DNA of 64,000 nucleotides from Halobacteriales archaeon YIM A00010 (GCA_025041175.1 JAKCFJ010000004.1:620001-684000), one strand, 5' to 3'. Positions 36,423-45,194 are shown, numbered from the stretch's first letter. Made by a program: numbers and translations. The notes: a model not told the origin generated them from the sequence alone.

Positions 36423-36539
36423 GCGGCCTTCCCCGACTGGGCGAGCGGTATAGCCCCTGTGGATACGCCCGTATCTGCAAAGCGCGTCGTGGAAACAGGA
36501 AGCCCCACCCTCAAGCGCGAGCCGTCAGGCGAGCGGTAG
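36240..36539 (+). CDS. Hypothetical haloarchaeal domain joined to a TnpB-like tail
   Basis: From a GTG at 36240: DAIVVNRPSKTATEWIARRG, SWSEKTVAADNPEYPADAPV, IVVVFADALQAAFPDW. This resembles an uncharacterised haloarchaeal family (TVAxDNPxYPADAPVVVV). The C-terminus then becomes VSAKRVVETGSPTLKREPSG ER, which is the usual end of haloarchaeal IS200/IS605 TnpB proteins, with the GGAAGCCCC right-end region underlying it. It is therefore probably a hybrid made when a TnpB-type element right end landed in the gene. The frame is open upstream to 36144. Confidence 0.4.
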   Translation, partial: WVTPREDDNPNDAIVVNRPSKTATEWIARRGSWSEKTVAADNPEYPADAPVIVVVFADALQAAFPDWASGIAPVDTPVSAKRVVETGSPTLKREPSGER

Positions 36540-36595
36540 GGCCGGGTAGATCACTTTTAAGGACACTTGCAACGTTCGAGAACTCAATTCAACGG

Positions 36596-36778
36596 ATGTC
36601 CCGGATATCAACGGGGGAGGTGCCGCTGAATCCGGCTGTATTTCTTCTTCACTTGAGTCACGAGATTGTCCGCTCGATTTTCGTCATACTGGTCGTGATC
36701 TTTCTGTTCCGTATGGGGGCCGGTTTCGGACATATTGTCTTACTACCTTCTATTCTCTATGAACCCATAACATATTAA
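36596..36778 (+). CDS. Possible 60-residue membrane micro-protein
   Basis: MSRISTGEVPLNPAVFLLHL then SHEIVRSIFVILVVIFLFRM, with one clear hydrophobic segment. It lies in an AT-rich gap between the hybrid gene and the S9 peptidase. No homologue or ribosome-binding site is recognised, so it may be chance. Confidence 0.2.
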   Translation: MSRISTGEVPLNPAVFLLHLSHEIVRSIFVILVVIFLFRMGAGFGHIVLLPSILYEPITY

Positions 36779-36859
36779 AAATTTATCCACTGTGTTATAA
36801 TGTGGATTACAATCTATACGACACTCATATTTGAAATCGTATATGTTTGGTTTATACCT

Positions 36860-38629
36860 TCATCTCGAAAGGCGGCAGTTGAGGAAGTCGATGATAGCCC
36901 GCCACCACTGAACCTGCACCTCGCGGGATTTCGGGGTATGGCCGACACCCGACAGCTCGATATATTCGTATTCGTCGCCGTCGGTCCATCCGTTGCCCTG
37001 GAGTGCTTGTTCGAAGATGCGCGGCTGGTCGGCCCATCCGTCATCCGCCCCGTGAATCATGAGTAGCGGTGATCCAACAGTATCGCCCACATACGTCATC
37101 GGACTCAACTCCTGGTATGCTTGAGCATTGTCCTCGGGATCACCAAGCTGGCGGCGGAGGTTGCCAACTGGCTTCGCAGTGAGGAGATCGACACAGCCTG
37201 TATCTGCCACAAACGCGTCCCAGACCTCTGGATACTGGACAGCCTGCATGTACACGTTGTAGCCACCGTGGGAGTGTCCATATGCCGCCACTCGATTCGT
37301 ATCAATTCCATCCTGGTGGACGAGCCAGCGCCCAGCAGCCGCGAACACTGCATGTTCGTCGTGGCTCCAGCCATCGGCGGGACAATCAGCAAGCAAGACC
37401 GCATAGCCGAGGTAGGCAAGCAGTTGTACATGGGGGCGAAACCGATGAGACCACCGACTCTTCTGCCCGTGAAAGATGACGATCGCGGGCGTTGCTTCGG
37501 TACCCGTCCCAGGTGGCCGGTAGAGTCGTCCGCTAGCGGTCTTCCCATCAGGGAGATCGTACTGTATCTCAGTTGGTTCCACAAACGTCTCTGGACCGAT
37601 GGCACGGTCCTCGTATTCAGCGCCGAACAGGACCGTCGTCGCACCAGTCGCCACATCGTGATGGAGGACTTCATACGGGCGGGCTTCCGTATACCGCTGG
37701 ACGACAAACCCGGTGTTACCGACAACAGCTTCTGAACCGGTACATTGGTGAAACATCCCCTCGCAGGGGACGGCTGTTGCATTGCCCTCGAGGTCGTACA
37801 CTTCGGTGGTTGAACGGGGCGGAGCGCCTGCGAGAATTCGGTCGCCACTGGAGAGGAACGCGACGGCTCCGACATCGGCGATCCATTCGACCGTCTCCTC
37901 GCGCCGATCGTAGATCCCGCATGTCCGGCCGTCTCTCCAGTGGCCATCGTCACGTTGGAGAAGCAAGTGCTCGCTATCGGGATGCCATTGCACCGGCGTG
38001 AGACGTCGACCATGATCAGGGATATCCACCCATGTCGGGTCGCTCCCATCTGCACGTGCGATATACGTAGTCAGACCACTCTCATAGGTAGTTGTATCAG
38101 AGTTGTCGGTTTTAGGCGGGAGGGACGTGTAGGCAACCCACTCCCCGTCCGGACTCACAGCACACGTTGCTGGGATCTGCAAACGGAGGCCTGGAAATCG
38201 ATCGAACTCCCCCGATTCGTTCGTGGCCGGATCTCGCCAACAGAGCGTGTCGTCTCCCACGCGATAGTAGATGGTACCCGTCTCGGGGTTGACGGCCCAG
38301 ACACGTATGGAGCCGTCAACAGTACACAATCGCTTCCGTGGACCATCGAGCGGCGATCGGTAGATGTCCGTGACTCCGTCGCGGTCGACCTGATAGAGCA
38401 CGGCGTCGCTATCAGCAGTCCAGCAATACGTTGCGTCTTCCGGATGAAGCGGAAGGTCTCCGTCCGTTAATTGGCGTCGCTCACCGCTTGCCACATGGAT
38501 CGCATGCAGTTCGAAGCGCCCCGTCGTATTCCAGTTGCAAACGACCCACTCTCCATTCGGGGAGGCCTTCGGACAGAACGCCTTCGGAATCGAGAAGAAG
38601 GCGTCGATAGAATCATCGAGAGCACTCAT
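36860..38629 (-). CDS. S9 prolyl-oligopeptidase-family serine peptidase
   Basis: A 589-residue cytoplasmic protein from the ATG at 38629 (MSALDDSIDAFFSIPKAF). The N-terminal ~330 residues are a beta-propeller with repeated WTADSDAVLYQVDRDG-like blades. The C-terminal alpha/beta hydrolase domain carries VAAYGHSHGGYNVYMQAV (nucleophile Ser in GHSHGG), MIHGADDGWADQPRIF (Asp) and LSGVGHTPKSREVQ (His). S9 enzymes cleave small peptides, and one branch is the lasso-peptide isopeptidases. It starts 16 bases after the stop of the Cys-less AsnB-like gene on the same strand, so the two form an operon. No signal peptide is seen. Confidence 0.9.
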   Translation of the reverse strand: MSALDDSIDAFFSIPKAFCPKASPNGEWVVCNWNTTGRFELHAIHVASGERRQLTDGDLPLHPEDATYCWTADSDAVLYQVDRDGVTDIYRSPLDGPRKRLCTVDGSIRVWAVNPETGTIYYRVGDDTLCWRDPATNESGEFDRFPGLRLQIPATCAVSPDGEWVAYTSLPPKTDNSDTTTYESGLTTYIARADGSDPTWVDIPDHGRRLTPVQWHPDSEHLLLQRDDGHWRDGRTCGIYDRREETVEWIADVGAVAFLSSGDRILAGAPPRSTTEVYDLEGNATAVPCEGMFHQCTGSEAVVGNTGFVVQRYTEARPYEVLHHDVATGATTVLFGAEYEDRAIGPETFVEPTEIQYDLPDGKTASGRLYRPPGTGTEATPAIVIFHGQKSRWSHRFRPHVQLLAYLGYAVLLADCPADGWSHDEHAVFAAAGRWLVHQDGIDTNRVAAYGHSHGGYNVYMQAVQYPEVWDAFVADTGCVDLLTAKPVGNLRRQLGDPEDNAQAYQELSPMTYVGDTVGSPLLMIHGADDGWADQPRIFEQALQGNGWTDGDEYEYIELSGVGHTPKSREVQVQWWRAIIDFLNCRLSR

Positions 38630-38645
38630 CGCTTGGGATGCATGA

Positions 38646-40448
38646 TTACGTGCCAGTGGCATGGGTGTTCTGTTCTCCGTGGTGGTCGAGCCAACGCTCG
38701 ACAGTCAGCAGCTTCCACAGATGGATCGGCTTGATCCCGTCTCGACCCGAAGTGCTCAGGTAGTTCGTTATCTCTGGCCGCACCATATCCGCGTCGACAA
38801 CGCCCAGTCGACTGGTACGAAGAGGATTCAGGCTGCTTGCTATCGATTTCCGGCCGTAATTATCAAGGCCTTGTTCTAAAAACGGATCGAATGACATCCC
38901 TACCTCGAACTCTTCGATTTCGGCCGGTAAGAGCCCAGCAACGGCATCGAGAAACAGCCCCTTGATTCGGCCCCCGGATCGAAGACTGCCGGGTGGCATC
39001 TTCAGCACTTCGTGGTGCAGCCGTTCATCCATCAACGGGAATCGGAGATCGACCCCGTGCTTTCGGGCGGCGTGACGCGCCTGAAATCGCATGAGATTCT
39101 TCGACCGTTTCAAGAGAAATCGAAGCATCAACCGTTGTTCCAGCGGCTTCACATTCATTGCGACATCCGAGCTCGGTGGATCGCACTGCACCCATGCTGG
39201 GTCATGGCTAGCGGTCAGTTTCGAGGTAACACTGGCAACAACTGGCAGCACGGACGAGAGGAGATTCGCAACCGTCGCTCCATCATCGTGATACGATCGG
39301 GTCACAAGCCGGCGGAGCTGGCCGTTCCGTAACAGATCGTGATAGTAGAATCCCGTGCCATCGAAGCAGTTACCACCAAACCCATCGAGAAGGATTGAAC
39401 CGCTGTCAGCAGCCTGCTGGTAGAGCTGGATCTGCATCGATAAATATGGGTCCAAGAGTGGAAGGCCGAACGAATATGCGTCGAGACAGCTGTCGTACTC
39501 AAAGTCGTACTCGTCGATATTGATTCGGTGAGATTCGAATGGGAAGGTGTTAGCCATGCGTTCGATATTCTCCATTTCCGTTGCGATGCGCTCACTCTCG
39601 ACCCCCTTCTCTGAGACGTGCGAATACATCCTGGGAGCGACATCACAGTCAGTAACCAGCAGCGCAGCGATCGTATTCGAATCCCGCCCACCACTTAACG
39701 CCACAGCAGGCTGACCCTCTCCCGGTGTACGCGCATAGGCTGCCTTGCGAAGCGTTTCTCGGAACGTATCAGGGCGGGGGCGTGTATAGTCGGAGTGGGA
39801 CGTGAACACATGATACCTGTGCTCTTGTACGACCTCGCCGTTGTAGCGGAGGACCGATCCGCGATCGAGCGTATCGATCTCCTCGAAAAACGAATAGCCC
39901 TCGTACTTGCTGTTCTGCGATAGGTACCCGGCGATAGCTGCTGTATCTAGCGTCGTGGCGACCGTTTCGAGTATCGCGTCCGGGGAGGAGGCCACGAGGA
40001 GCCGATCGTTCGAGTGGTAATAGAATATATGACGCAGCCCGATGGTATCACGGCCACACACCAGCTCGCCCGTGCGTTTCTGATAGACAAGAGCAAAAAA
40101 CGGCCCGATGATGTCCTGAAACGCTCGTTCGTGACGGGACTGAAAGAGCGTCTTGAATATCTCGGCGTCGGCCGAATCGGGTTCTATACGGCTGAATTGT
40201 CGTGCGAGAGCAGACCGATTGTCGATACGACCGTCGAATGCAACAATATAGTCGCCGTCGTCTAGGGGTTGCGGACAGACAGTATCCTCCGATTCCGGGT
40301 GGAACTGCTGGTATCCAACAGCGATAGTCCGATCTACGATGCTGTCTTTGCCGTCAGGCCCTCGATCGTCTAACACCGAGAAGCATGTTTCGAATTCATC
40401 GATAGTAACACCATCCCCGTTGTGGAGTGCGAATATCATACTATACAT
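38646..40448 (-). CDS. Asparagine-synthetase-like ATP-dependent amide ligase lacking the N-terminal Cys
   Basis: A 600-residue protein. An ATG at 40448 (MYSMIFALHNGDG) follows a TTATATG box by ~25 bases; the ATG at 40439 is an alternative. The N-terminal class-II glutaminase fold is present (RGPDGKDSIVDRTIAVGYQQ) but no Cys follows the initiator Met, so ammonia is not made from glutamine. The synthetase domain has the PPi loop AVALSGGRDSNTIAALL and a C-terminal KGLFLDAVAGLLP region. Cys-less AsnB relatives include lasso-peptide cyclases and beta-lactam synthetase. It is the first gene of an operon with the S9 peptidase. Real asparagine synthesis using free ammonia is the plain alternative. 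Confidence 0.85.
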   Translation of the reverse strand: MYSMIFALHNGDGVTIDEFETCFSVLDDRGPDGKDSIVDRTIAVGYQQFHPESEDTVCPQPLDDGDYIVAFDGRIDNRSALARQFSRIEPDSADAEIFKTLFQSRHERAFQDIIGPFFALVYQKRTGELVCGRDTIGLRHIFYYHSNDRLLVASSPDAILETVATTLDTAAIAGYLSQNSKYEGYSFFEEIDTLDRGSVLRYNGEVVQEHRYHVFTSHSDYTRPRPDTFRETLRKAAYARTPGEGQPAVALSGGRDSNTIAALLVTDCDVAPRMYSHVSEKGVESERIATEMENIERMANTFPFESHRINIDEYDFEYDSCLDAYSFGLPLLDPYLSMQIQLYQQAADSGSILLDGFGGNCFDGTGFYYHDLLRNGQLRRLVTRSYHDDGATVANLLSSVLPVVASVTSKLTASHDPAWVQCDPPSSDVAMNVKPLEQRLMLRFLLKRSKNLMRFQARHAARKHGVDLRFPLMDERLHHEVLKMPPGSLRSGGRIKGLFLDAVAGLLPAEIEEFEVGMSFDPFLEQGLDNYGRKSIASSLNPLRTSRLGVVDADMVRPEITNYLSTSGRDGIKPIHLWKLLTVERWLDHHGEQNTHATGT

Positions 40449-40604
40449 ATTGTTGAAAACACATATAACAACTACGTCGTCTTTACCGGTAACGGCGACA
40501 TTCTTGGAGGTGTGAGATACAGACAGTGTCGAATACGGCCGATCTAAGCGTTCGATCCTGCTTGAATCCCGGACCAATGCCGGAGATGCCGGTCAAGCAC
40601 GACA

Positions 40605-40724
40605 TCAGAATACTACTGGCTTGCTGCTGAGATGAACACCATCGGCTCCATGACCACCGTCGCGTTGTGACTCACAAATGTTCCCCGACATGAACAATCT
40701 CATCTTTATAGTCCATTGATCCAT
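40605..40724 (-). CDS. 39-residue ORF upstream of the AsnB-like gene (speculative peptide)
   Basis: The ATG at 40724 gives MDQWTIKMRLFMSGNICESQ then RDGGHGADGVHLSSKPVVF, ending 157 bases before the AsnB-like start on the same strand. If it were a lasso-type precursor, Gly14 would be core position 1 and an Asp would fall at core position 9, an allowed ring size. However, the usual Thr two residues before the core is a Met, and no leader motif is seen. It is recorded because of position only. Confidence 0.2.
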   Translation of the reverse strand: MDQWTIKMRLFMSGNICESQRDGGHGADGVHLSSKPVVF

Positions 40725-40857
40725 AGAAAGTGCATGTTCGTGCCAACAGCCACCGACCCCCCCTCTCACGTCGATATCGGACGACCAGCGCACCGCACTC
40801 CGACGCTATTTCGGCAGTTGTGTCGAACATGAGCGATTTGAATTTGATGACCCTCTC

Positions 40858-41412
40858 ATGTTCGCTCTCGTTCTCTCCGGCGACAAACCGGCTGCGACGA
40901 TGCAGCCATCGCGCGAGGAATTTCCAGACCATCCGTGGACACCTCAGACTGGGCTCAAAGAACTGTGTGCCCAGCTCAATGTGGTCACTCATCATCGCCG
41001 CGAACTGGGCTGGTGGTTCGTCGCGCCAGTTGAGGGCCGACTTGATCTGCTTCCCTCAAGCAACCGTACCAAACGATCGCCGGCATGGATGCGACGACTT
41101 GGCGTCGTCCTGGGCTACCCCCCCGACGCGATCGAGACGTTTCTCGAGGCGCGCGGGCAGTGGACTGATCCACACGAACGTGTTGCAGCGGGGGAGTTCA
41201 CCCCCGAAGAAATGGCCGATGCAGGCTTTGTCGTCTATCGCCACGATGATTCGCTCGAAGGATACGAGTGGGCCGTTCGAACCGGCCGCCGCGTTCGTTC
41301 GCGACTCGAAGACCTTGCCGGCGAATGGGGGGTGTCTGAACTCAATGAGTTTGTCGCTGGACGGCGGGAATATCTGCGTGAGGAGGCCATCCCTGAAAAA
41401 GCGACCCAGTAG
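40858..41412 (+). CDS. Haloarchaeal hypothetical protein, possibly N-terminally broken
   Basis: A 184-residue protein: MFALVLSGDKPAATMQPSRE, CAQLNVVTHHRRELGWWFVA, PAWMRRLGVVLGYPPDAIET, EFTPEEMADAGFVVYRHDDS, GRRVRSRLEDLAGEWGVSEL. I remember similar haloarchaeal proteins but no function. The frame continues upstream with good character (SDDQRTALRRYFGSCVEHER) but has no start, while a neighbouring frame starts MFVPTATDPPSHVDI near 40734. This suggests a one-base shift near the true N-terminus. No catalytic motif is recognisable. Confidence 0.6.
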   Translation: MFALVLSGDKPAATMQPSREEFPDHPWTPQTGLKELCAQLNVVTHHRRELGWWFVAPVEGRLDLLPSSNRTKRSPAWMRRLGVVLGYPPDAIETFLEARGQWTDPHERVAAGEFTPEEMADAGFVVYRHDDSLEGYEWAVRTGRRVRSRLEDLAGEWGVSELNEFVAGRREYLREEAIPEKATQ

Positions 41413-41644
41413 GCCTACTGAAGGAACATTTCACAACCCTTGTATTTCGTATTACCGTTCCATCCTGGATCAACTTCATTCACTTTGCCACAATTTGTGC
41501 ATTTGACTTTTTCTTTGGCCACGAACATAATACATTACTCACCAACTATAAATTTTCACCACAGAAAGTGATGAAAGTGTATTTGAATCCCAGAGGACAC
41601 ACCCCGTTATCGATCTGTAAAATCAACTGACGGCGAAGAGACCA

Positions 41645-41944
41645 CTACACTTGCGCTGGATGTGTTTCGTCCCGATCGACGTACTGCGCTTCCCACTCGG
41701 TGCGGGCGTCGATCTCGCGCTGGCCACGCCGCGTGAGCGCGTAGTAGTTCGTCCGCCGGTCCTGTGTGCCCTTCTCGACCAGTCCTTTCTCGACCAGCGT
41801 GTCGAGGTTCGGGTACAGCCGTCCGTGGTGAACCTCTTTCTCGTAGTAGTCTTCGAGTTCGTCTTTGATCGCCAGCCCGTGTGGTTCGTCACTGCCCGCG
41901 ATCACATACAACAGATCGCGCTGAAAACCAGTCAAATCGTGCAT
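41645..41944 (-). CDS. PadR-family transcriptional regulator
   Basis: A 99-residue one-domain PadR/wHTH protein from the ATG at 41944: MHDLTGFQRDLLYVIAGSDE, PHGLAIKDELEDYYEKEVHH, GRLYPNLDTLVEKGLVEKGT, QDRRTNYYALTRRGQREIDA. This is the classic haloarchaeal PadR pattern. A TATA-like AAATATCTTA lies ~27 bases upstream, indicating a leaderless start and excluding the longer frame. It probably autoregulates or controls a nearby membrane gene; the target is unknown. Confidence 0.9.
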   Translation of the reverse strand: MHDLTGFQRDLLYVIAGSDEPHGLAIKDELEDYYEKEVHHGRLYPNLDTLVEKGLVEKGTQDRRTNYYALTRRGQREIDARTEWEAQYVDRDETHPAQV

Positions 41945-41995
41945 TTCTCTCTGAGAGTAAGATATTTCGTTGCATATCCCTTGTGGATCGGGCAA

Positions 41996-42401
41996 TCGAT
42001 ACAGAAACAGTCAACTGACCGACTGCTATCGTCGAGGATATCGCTCGGTTGTGTGAGAGACCAATACTGACCAGCGAGCGAGTGGTCGGATCACCGTGGA
42101 ACGCCGAATCACCTAGATTTCGCTCTCATAGCATCCATTTCTTTGACGTCTATCTTCCCTCGGGAGAAAAGAATCGCTTCAGAAGCGAATATGAGCCTCT
42201 CAGAGGAAGCCTGATGAAACACCGCAAAACAACCGTTTCTGGCTGTTTATCACTACCCGATTTCGGTACTTCACTCGCCACCGAACCCCGAGCGCGCGCT
42301 GCGATGTGTAGTGGCCGTGTGCTGTCCGTGCTGAGAGAGGGGGACATTTCCTCACTCTCCTCACCCATTCATTACCATCGGGAACGAATAGTAATCAAGA
42401 G
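41996..42401. other. Intergenic region, no supported gene
   Basis: About 400 bases. The frames in it (for example 42049-42405 plus, 42150-42368 minus) lack protein character. The sequence just before 42402 (GGGAACGAATAGTAATCAAG) may contain the promoter of the small membrane gene. Confidence 0.35.
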
Positions 42402-42650
42402 ATGAATAAACAGGATCATATCATCAACGGTGTCCTGGTCGGCATCGGCGTTGGGAGTATCCTCTCGCCAACATGGGATACGTGGATGATCCACTCGATC
42501 GTCGCGGTCACCGTCCCCGTCACGTTGGGCGTGCTTGTTTCCGATGTCGCCAGCGATTTCGGACGACATCGCAACACGCTACACAACGGCGTTCTTCTCG
42601 GGAGCTTCGTCGTGTTCCCGTTCGTCTTCGGTATCCTCCAATACGTCTGA
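42402..42650 (+). CDS. Small YdjM-like membrane protein
   Basis: An 82-residue protein: MNKQDHIINGVLVGIGVGSI, IHSIVAVTVPVTLGVLVSDV, SDFGRHRNTLHNGVLLGSFV, VFPFVFGILQYV. It has three hydrophobic segments with a conserved His-rich loop (GRHRNTLHN), recalling the membrane-bound metal-dependent hydrolase (YdjM) family, shortened. It lies directly before a PH-domain gene on the same strand, about 110 bases apart. Confidence 0.65.
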   Translation: MNKQDHIINGVLVGIGVGSILSPTWDTWMIHSIVAVTVPVTLGVLVSDVASDFGRHRNTLHNGVLLGSFVVFPFVFGILQYV

Positions 42651-42758
42651 ATCGGCGTGGGGACCCATTTCATTCTCGACCGCTCCGGAGCAAAACGCGG
42701 GATTGCCTTCTTCTCCCCATTCAAAACGGGCGAAGGAAACCGTCCCATCGGCGCAGAG

Positions 42759-43250
42759 ATGGCAGAACTGGCTCACACGCACGTTGCATCGACCGGGGAG
42801 GTCCCATTACTCGATGACGAAACCATGTTGGAACAGAGACACCCAAGCTGGCTCAACTGGGAGGAAACGATCGTCCCCACCGTCTGCTTCGGCGGACTCG
42901 GGCTGCTCGGCATGATTGGTGGCGCAACCGTACTGGGGGGTCTCTTCGTTGTCGTGGCCGGCGGAATGGGTGGGACCGTCGTGCTCGCCCGGCGACGGAG
43001 CTACTACGTCGTCACTACCGAACGCGTCTATATCAAGGACGGCGTGTTCCGACGATCGACTCGCGAAACCCGCATTGCCGACATTCACAGCCTCACGACG
43101 GATGCATCGTTCTTCGAACGCCTGGTCGGCCAAGGAACGGTGCACATCGACAGTACCGGCTTTTCTGGGCTGATCGCGGTGACTGGAATCTCCAATCACA
43201 AGCAGTTTGCCAATACGATCCGCCAACAGCAACAAGCGACCTCTGAGTGA
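42759..43250 (+). CDS. Bacterial-type PH domain (YdbT/bPH2) membrane protein
   Basis: A 163-residue protein from the ATG at 42759 (MAELAHTHVASTGEVPLLDD). A membrane hairpin of two helices (FGGLGLLGMIGGATVLGGLF; VVVAGGMGGTVVLARR) is followed by the bPH2 domain: YYVVTTERVYIKDGVFRRST, RETRIADIHSLTTDASFFER, GTVHIDSTGF. The start was chosen because this N-terminus begins the acidic leader usual for the family; the frame is open to 42657. Function unknown, possibly membrane or envelope maintenance. The C-terminus is Gln-rich. Confidence 0.82.
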   Translation: MAELAHTHVASTGEVPLLDDETMLEQRHPSWLNWEETIVPTVCFGGLGLLGMIGGATVLGGLFVVVAGGMGGTVVLARRRSYYVVTTERVYIKDGVFRRSTRETRIADIHSLTTDASFFERLVGQGTVHIDSTGFSGLIAVTGISNHKQFANTIRQQQQATSE

Positions 43251-43451
43251 CGATCTCCCAAACCCCCAGAAACCGCTAATTCCGATCTCACAGAGGGGCA
43301 CCATTTTCCACCATCCAACCACCCATTCATTATCATCGATCAACGTCTCGCGTGCGCTACAGCATCTACTATAGAGAACGCTATAGCCCCTGTGTGACAT
43401 GCTCTTGGACGCTCTCGTTCAGCAATTCGAGGTTCGTTGGCTCGGCCACTC

Positions 43452-43928
43452 TCAGTAGGATTTGCTCGTCACAAGCGTTCCGGAGCCATCTTCGACGGTC
43501 ACCGTATCGCCCCCGTTATTCCAAATTGGCTGACTCGACCCCCAGTAGAGGTCGCTTGCTGAATCCGAGCCGCTCCCAGTGTGGAGTGTGAGTTCATTGC
43601 CCGGTTCAAGCATGACTCCATCTGGGACGGTGTATGTCGTCCCTGCACCATTGGCGACCATCCAGCCGCCCAGATCGAGGGGCTGTTCACCTATATTTTC
43701 GAAGGTAACGTACTCGTCGACGCGGTCGTCCCACTCTGCGTGAGGAACGTTATCGCGCGCGTCACGGAACAGGAGGGTCCCATCGTCGAATTCGAGCCAC
43801 ATTCGTGTGAGGCCACGGACGCAAGCGGAATAAGCAATGTTCCTCGAGTCGAATCGTATCGGTGCGACACGACGAGCCGGAAGGCGGGGTGCAGAAGTGT
43901 TCACAAGGAATGAACCGAGCGTGTACAC
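43452..43928 (-). CDS. Lamin-tail-domain protein, probably truncated
   Basis: The C-terminal ~100 residues form a lamin-tail domain: DEYVTFENIGEQPLDLGGWM, VANGAGTTYTVPDGVMLEPG, NELTLHTGSGSDSASDLYWG, IWNNGGDTVTVEDGSG. Haloarchaea use LTDs as extracellular modules attached to nucleases or hydrolases. The part before it (MWLEFDDGTLLFRDARDNVP) has no signal peptide or enzyme motif, and the frame's own start is unconvincing, so this is likely the surviving end of a larger secreted protein. Confidence 0.6.
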   Translation of the reverse strand: MYTLGSFLVNTSAPRLPARRVAPIRFDSRNIAYSACVRGLTRMWLEFDDGTLLFRDARDNVPHAEWDDRVDEYVTFENIGEQPLDLGGWMVANGAGTTYTVPDGVMLEPGNELTLHTGSGSDSASDLYWGSSQPIWNNGGDTVTVEDGSGTLVTSKSY

Positions 43929-44240
43929 CTTCTCTCAGCCACTAAAACATTGAATAGCAATAGATATAGCTTATTATTTAATTCATTCATAGGATTGAGA
44001 TACAGTTGAGCACACACACCTGATTCCGAGTTAGTCGGGTGATGAAGAGACAGAAGATAACCTAAGGCGCAACCGCTAACTCGGAATCAGGTGTGTTGCT
44101 TCTAGAGTCTAGGAACTAGAGAGATAGAGAAACAACGGGATAAGAGATGTCTGTAGAAAGACAGATTAAAACATCAACAGAAATGGGTGTAGTTTATTAT
44201 CCGAATTATCTATCGGATCTAACTCGGAATCGGGTGTGTA

Positions 44241-44848
44241 TCCCTGACCAGATAGCTGTATTGAATCACTAGACGCCAGTGTAGTGGGTTGATACATCAA
44301 ATATATCAAAGAGTGGGAAGAGAGAATGGTGAAGTGGATGAACGTAGTCTTCCGCTTCACCGAACCGGGAATACCGGAAAATCATCCTACCGTGTTTCGT
44401 CTCCGCTATCAAACGGTTTGTGATCTAGTGGGATCCTACAGCGATTCAACTGAAATCACAGGGTGTGGAAACCTCTTCTGCAACGAGTGCAGGTCGGCCG
44501 ACTGTTGTCTGATGGACCGGCAAGGAGGGAGTGAAGCACCCGTCTTTCCCACGTAAGCCCCACACATCCGAGAAACCTCCCCGGGCGATGGGCTTCAGAC
44601 GGGTCCGTGTGAGGAAATTCCCTCGGCGGTACGCGCCCATTGGCGCGTTACCGTCCCTCGTCGGACAGCGGTGGAATATCGGTGACGACAGCATGCATGG
44701 GGATGCGAGCAGATCCGCTCCGACGAGGTTTTAGTCGCTGGACCAGACAGGGCACAAGCTCCGCCCTCACAGAGGAAGGTCACGGGCAATCTCCAGAGTA
44801 CGGCGGGGTAGTTGACTAACAATCTATTCCATTGCAATCCCTTGATTA
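44241..44848. other. Spacer inside the origin with an IS605-type end-like segment
   Basis: A plus frame at 44326-44556 contains ITGCGNLFCNECRSADCCLM but has no recognisable fold. From about 44740, CACAAGCTCCGCCCTC ... GGCGGGGTAGTTGAC resembles the GC-hairpin right end of haloarchaeal IS200/IS605 elements, with about 30 extra bases in its loop. It may be an old insertion between the iterons. Confidence 0.3.
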
Positions 44849-45076
44849 CTAACTCGGAATCAGGTGTGTGTCTCAGCCGATGATGGAAGTTTCTGGTTAG
44901 GCCTTCTTCCCATCAAAATCTACCGAGATAGAATATTACCATGTGTGGGAGGTACACACCCACTAACTCGGAATCAGGTGTGTGTCTCAGCCGATGATGG
45001 AAGTTTCTGGTTGGGTCTTCTCCCCGTCAGAATCTACCGAGATAGAATATTACCATGTGTGGGAGGTACACACCTA
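44849..45076 (+). repeat. 114-bp tandem direct repeat carrying the iterons
   Basis: Units 44849-44962 and 44963-45076 are nearly identical (iteron, GTCTCAGCCGATGATGGAAG, then TACCGAGATAGAATATTACC, then GGGAGGTACACACC). They differ at only a few positions. Each unit carries one forward iteron and a short inverted match (GGTGTGT/ACACACC). Confidence 0.85.
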
Positions 45077-45194
45077 CTAACTCGGGATCAGGAGAGTATT
45101 GACCAGATTTAGAGTTACGTACGAAATCTCTGTACTCCAGGATTTTGGCGATTCTGGGGGATATCTAACTCGGGATCTAGTGACAACACTTTTT

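Larger units (their letters stand above)
44013..45186. repeat. Seven 22-bp iterons upstream of orc1/cdc6: probable replication origin
   Basis: Consensus CTAACTCGGAATCAGGTGTGTG. Copies lie at 44013-44034 (reverse), 44076-44097, 44219-44240, 44849-44870, 44963-44984 and, more degenerate, 45077-45098 and 45165-45186 (all forward). The first two form an inverted pair 41 bases apart. They flank AT-rich sequence and end at the orc1/cdc6 start codon. Archaeal initiators bind such boxes next to their own gene. The consensus does not resemble the ORB sequences I remember, so it looks replicon-specific. Confidence 0.75.

Noticed and set aside
36860-41412. Complete lasso-peptide cluster
   Set aside because: No RRE protein, transglutaminase-like protease or ABC exporter is found in the window, so only the AsnB/S9 similarity is reported.
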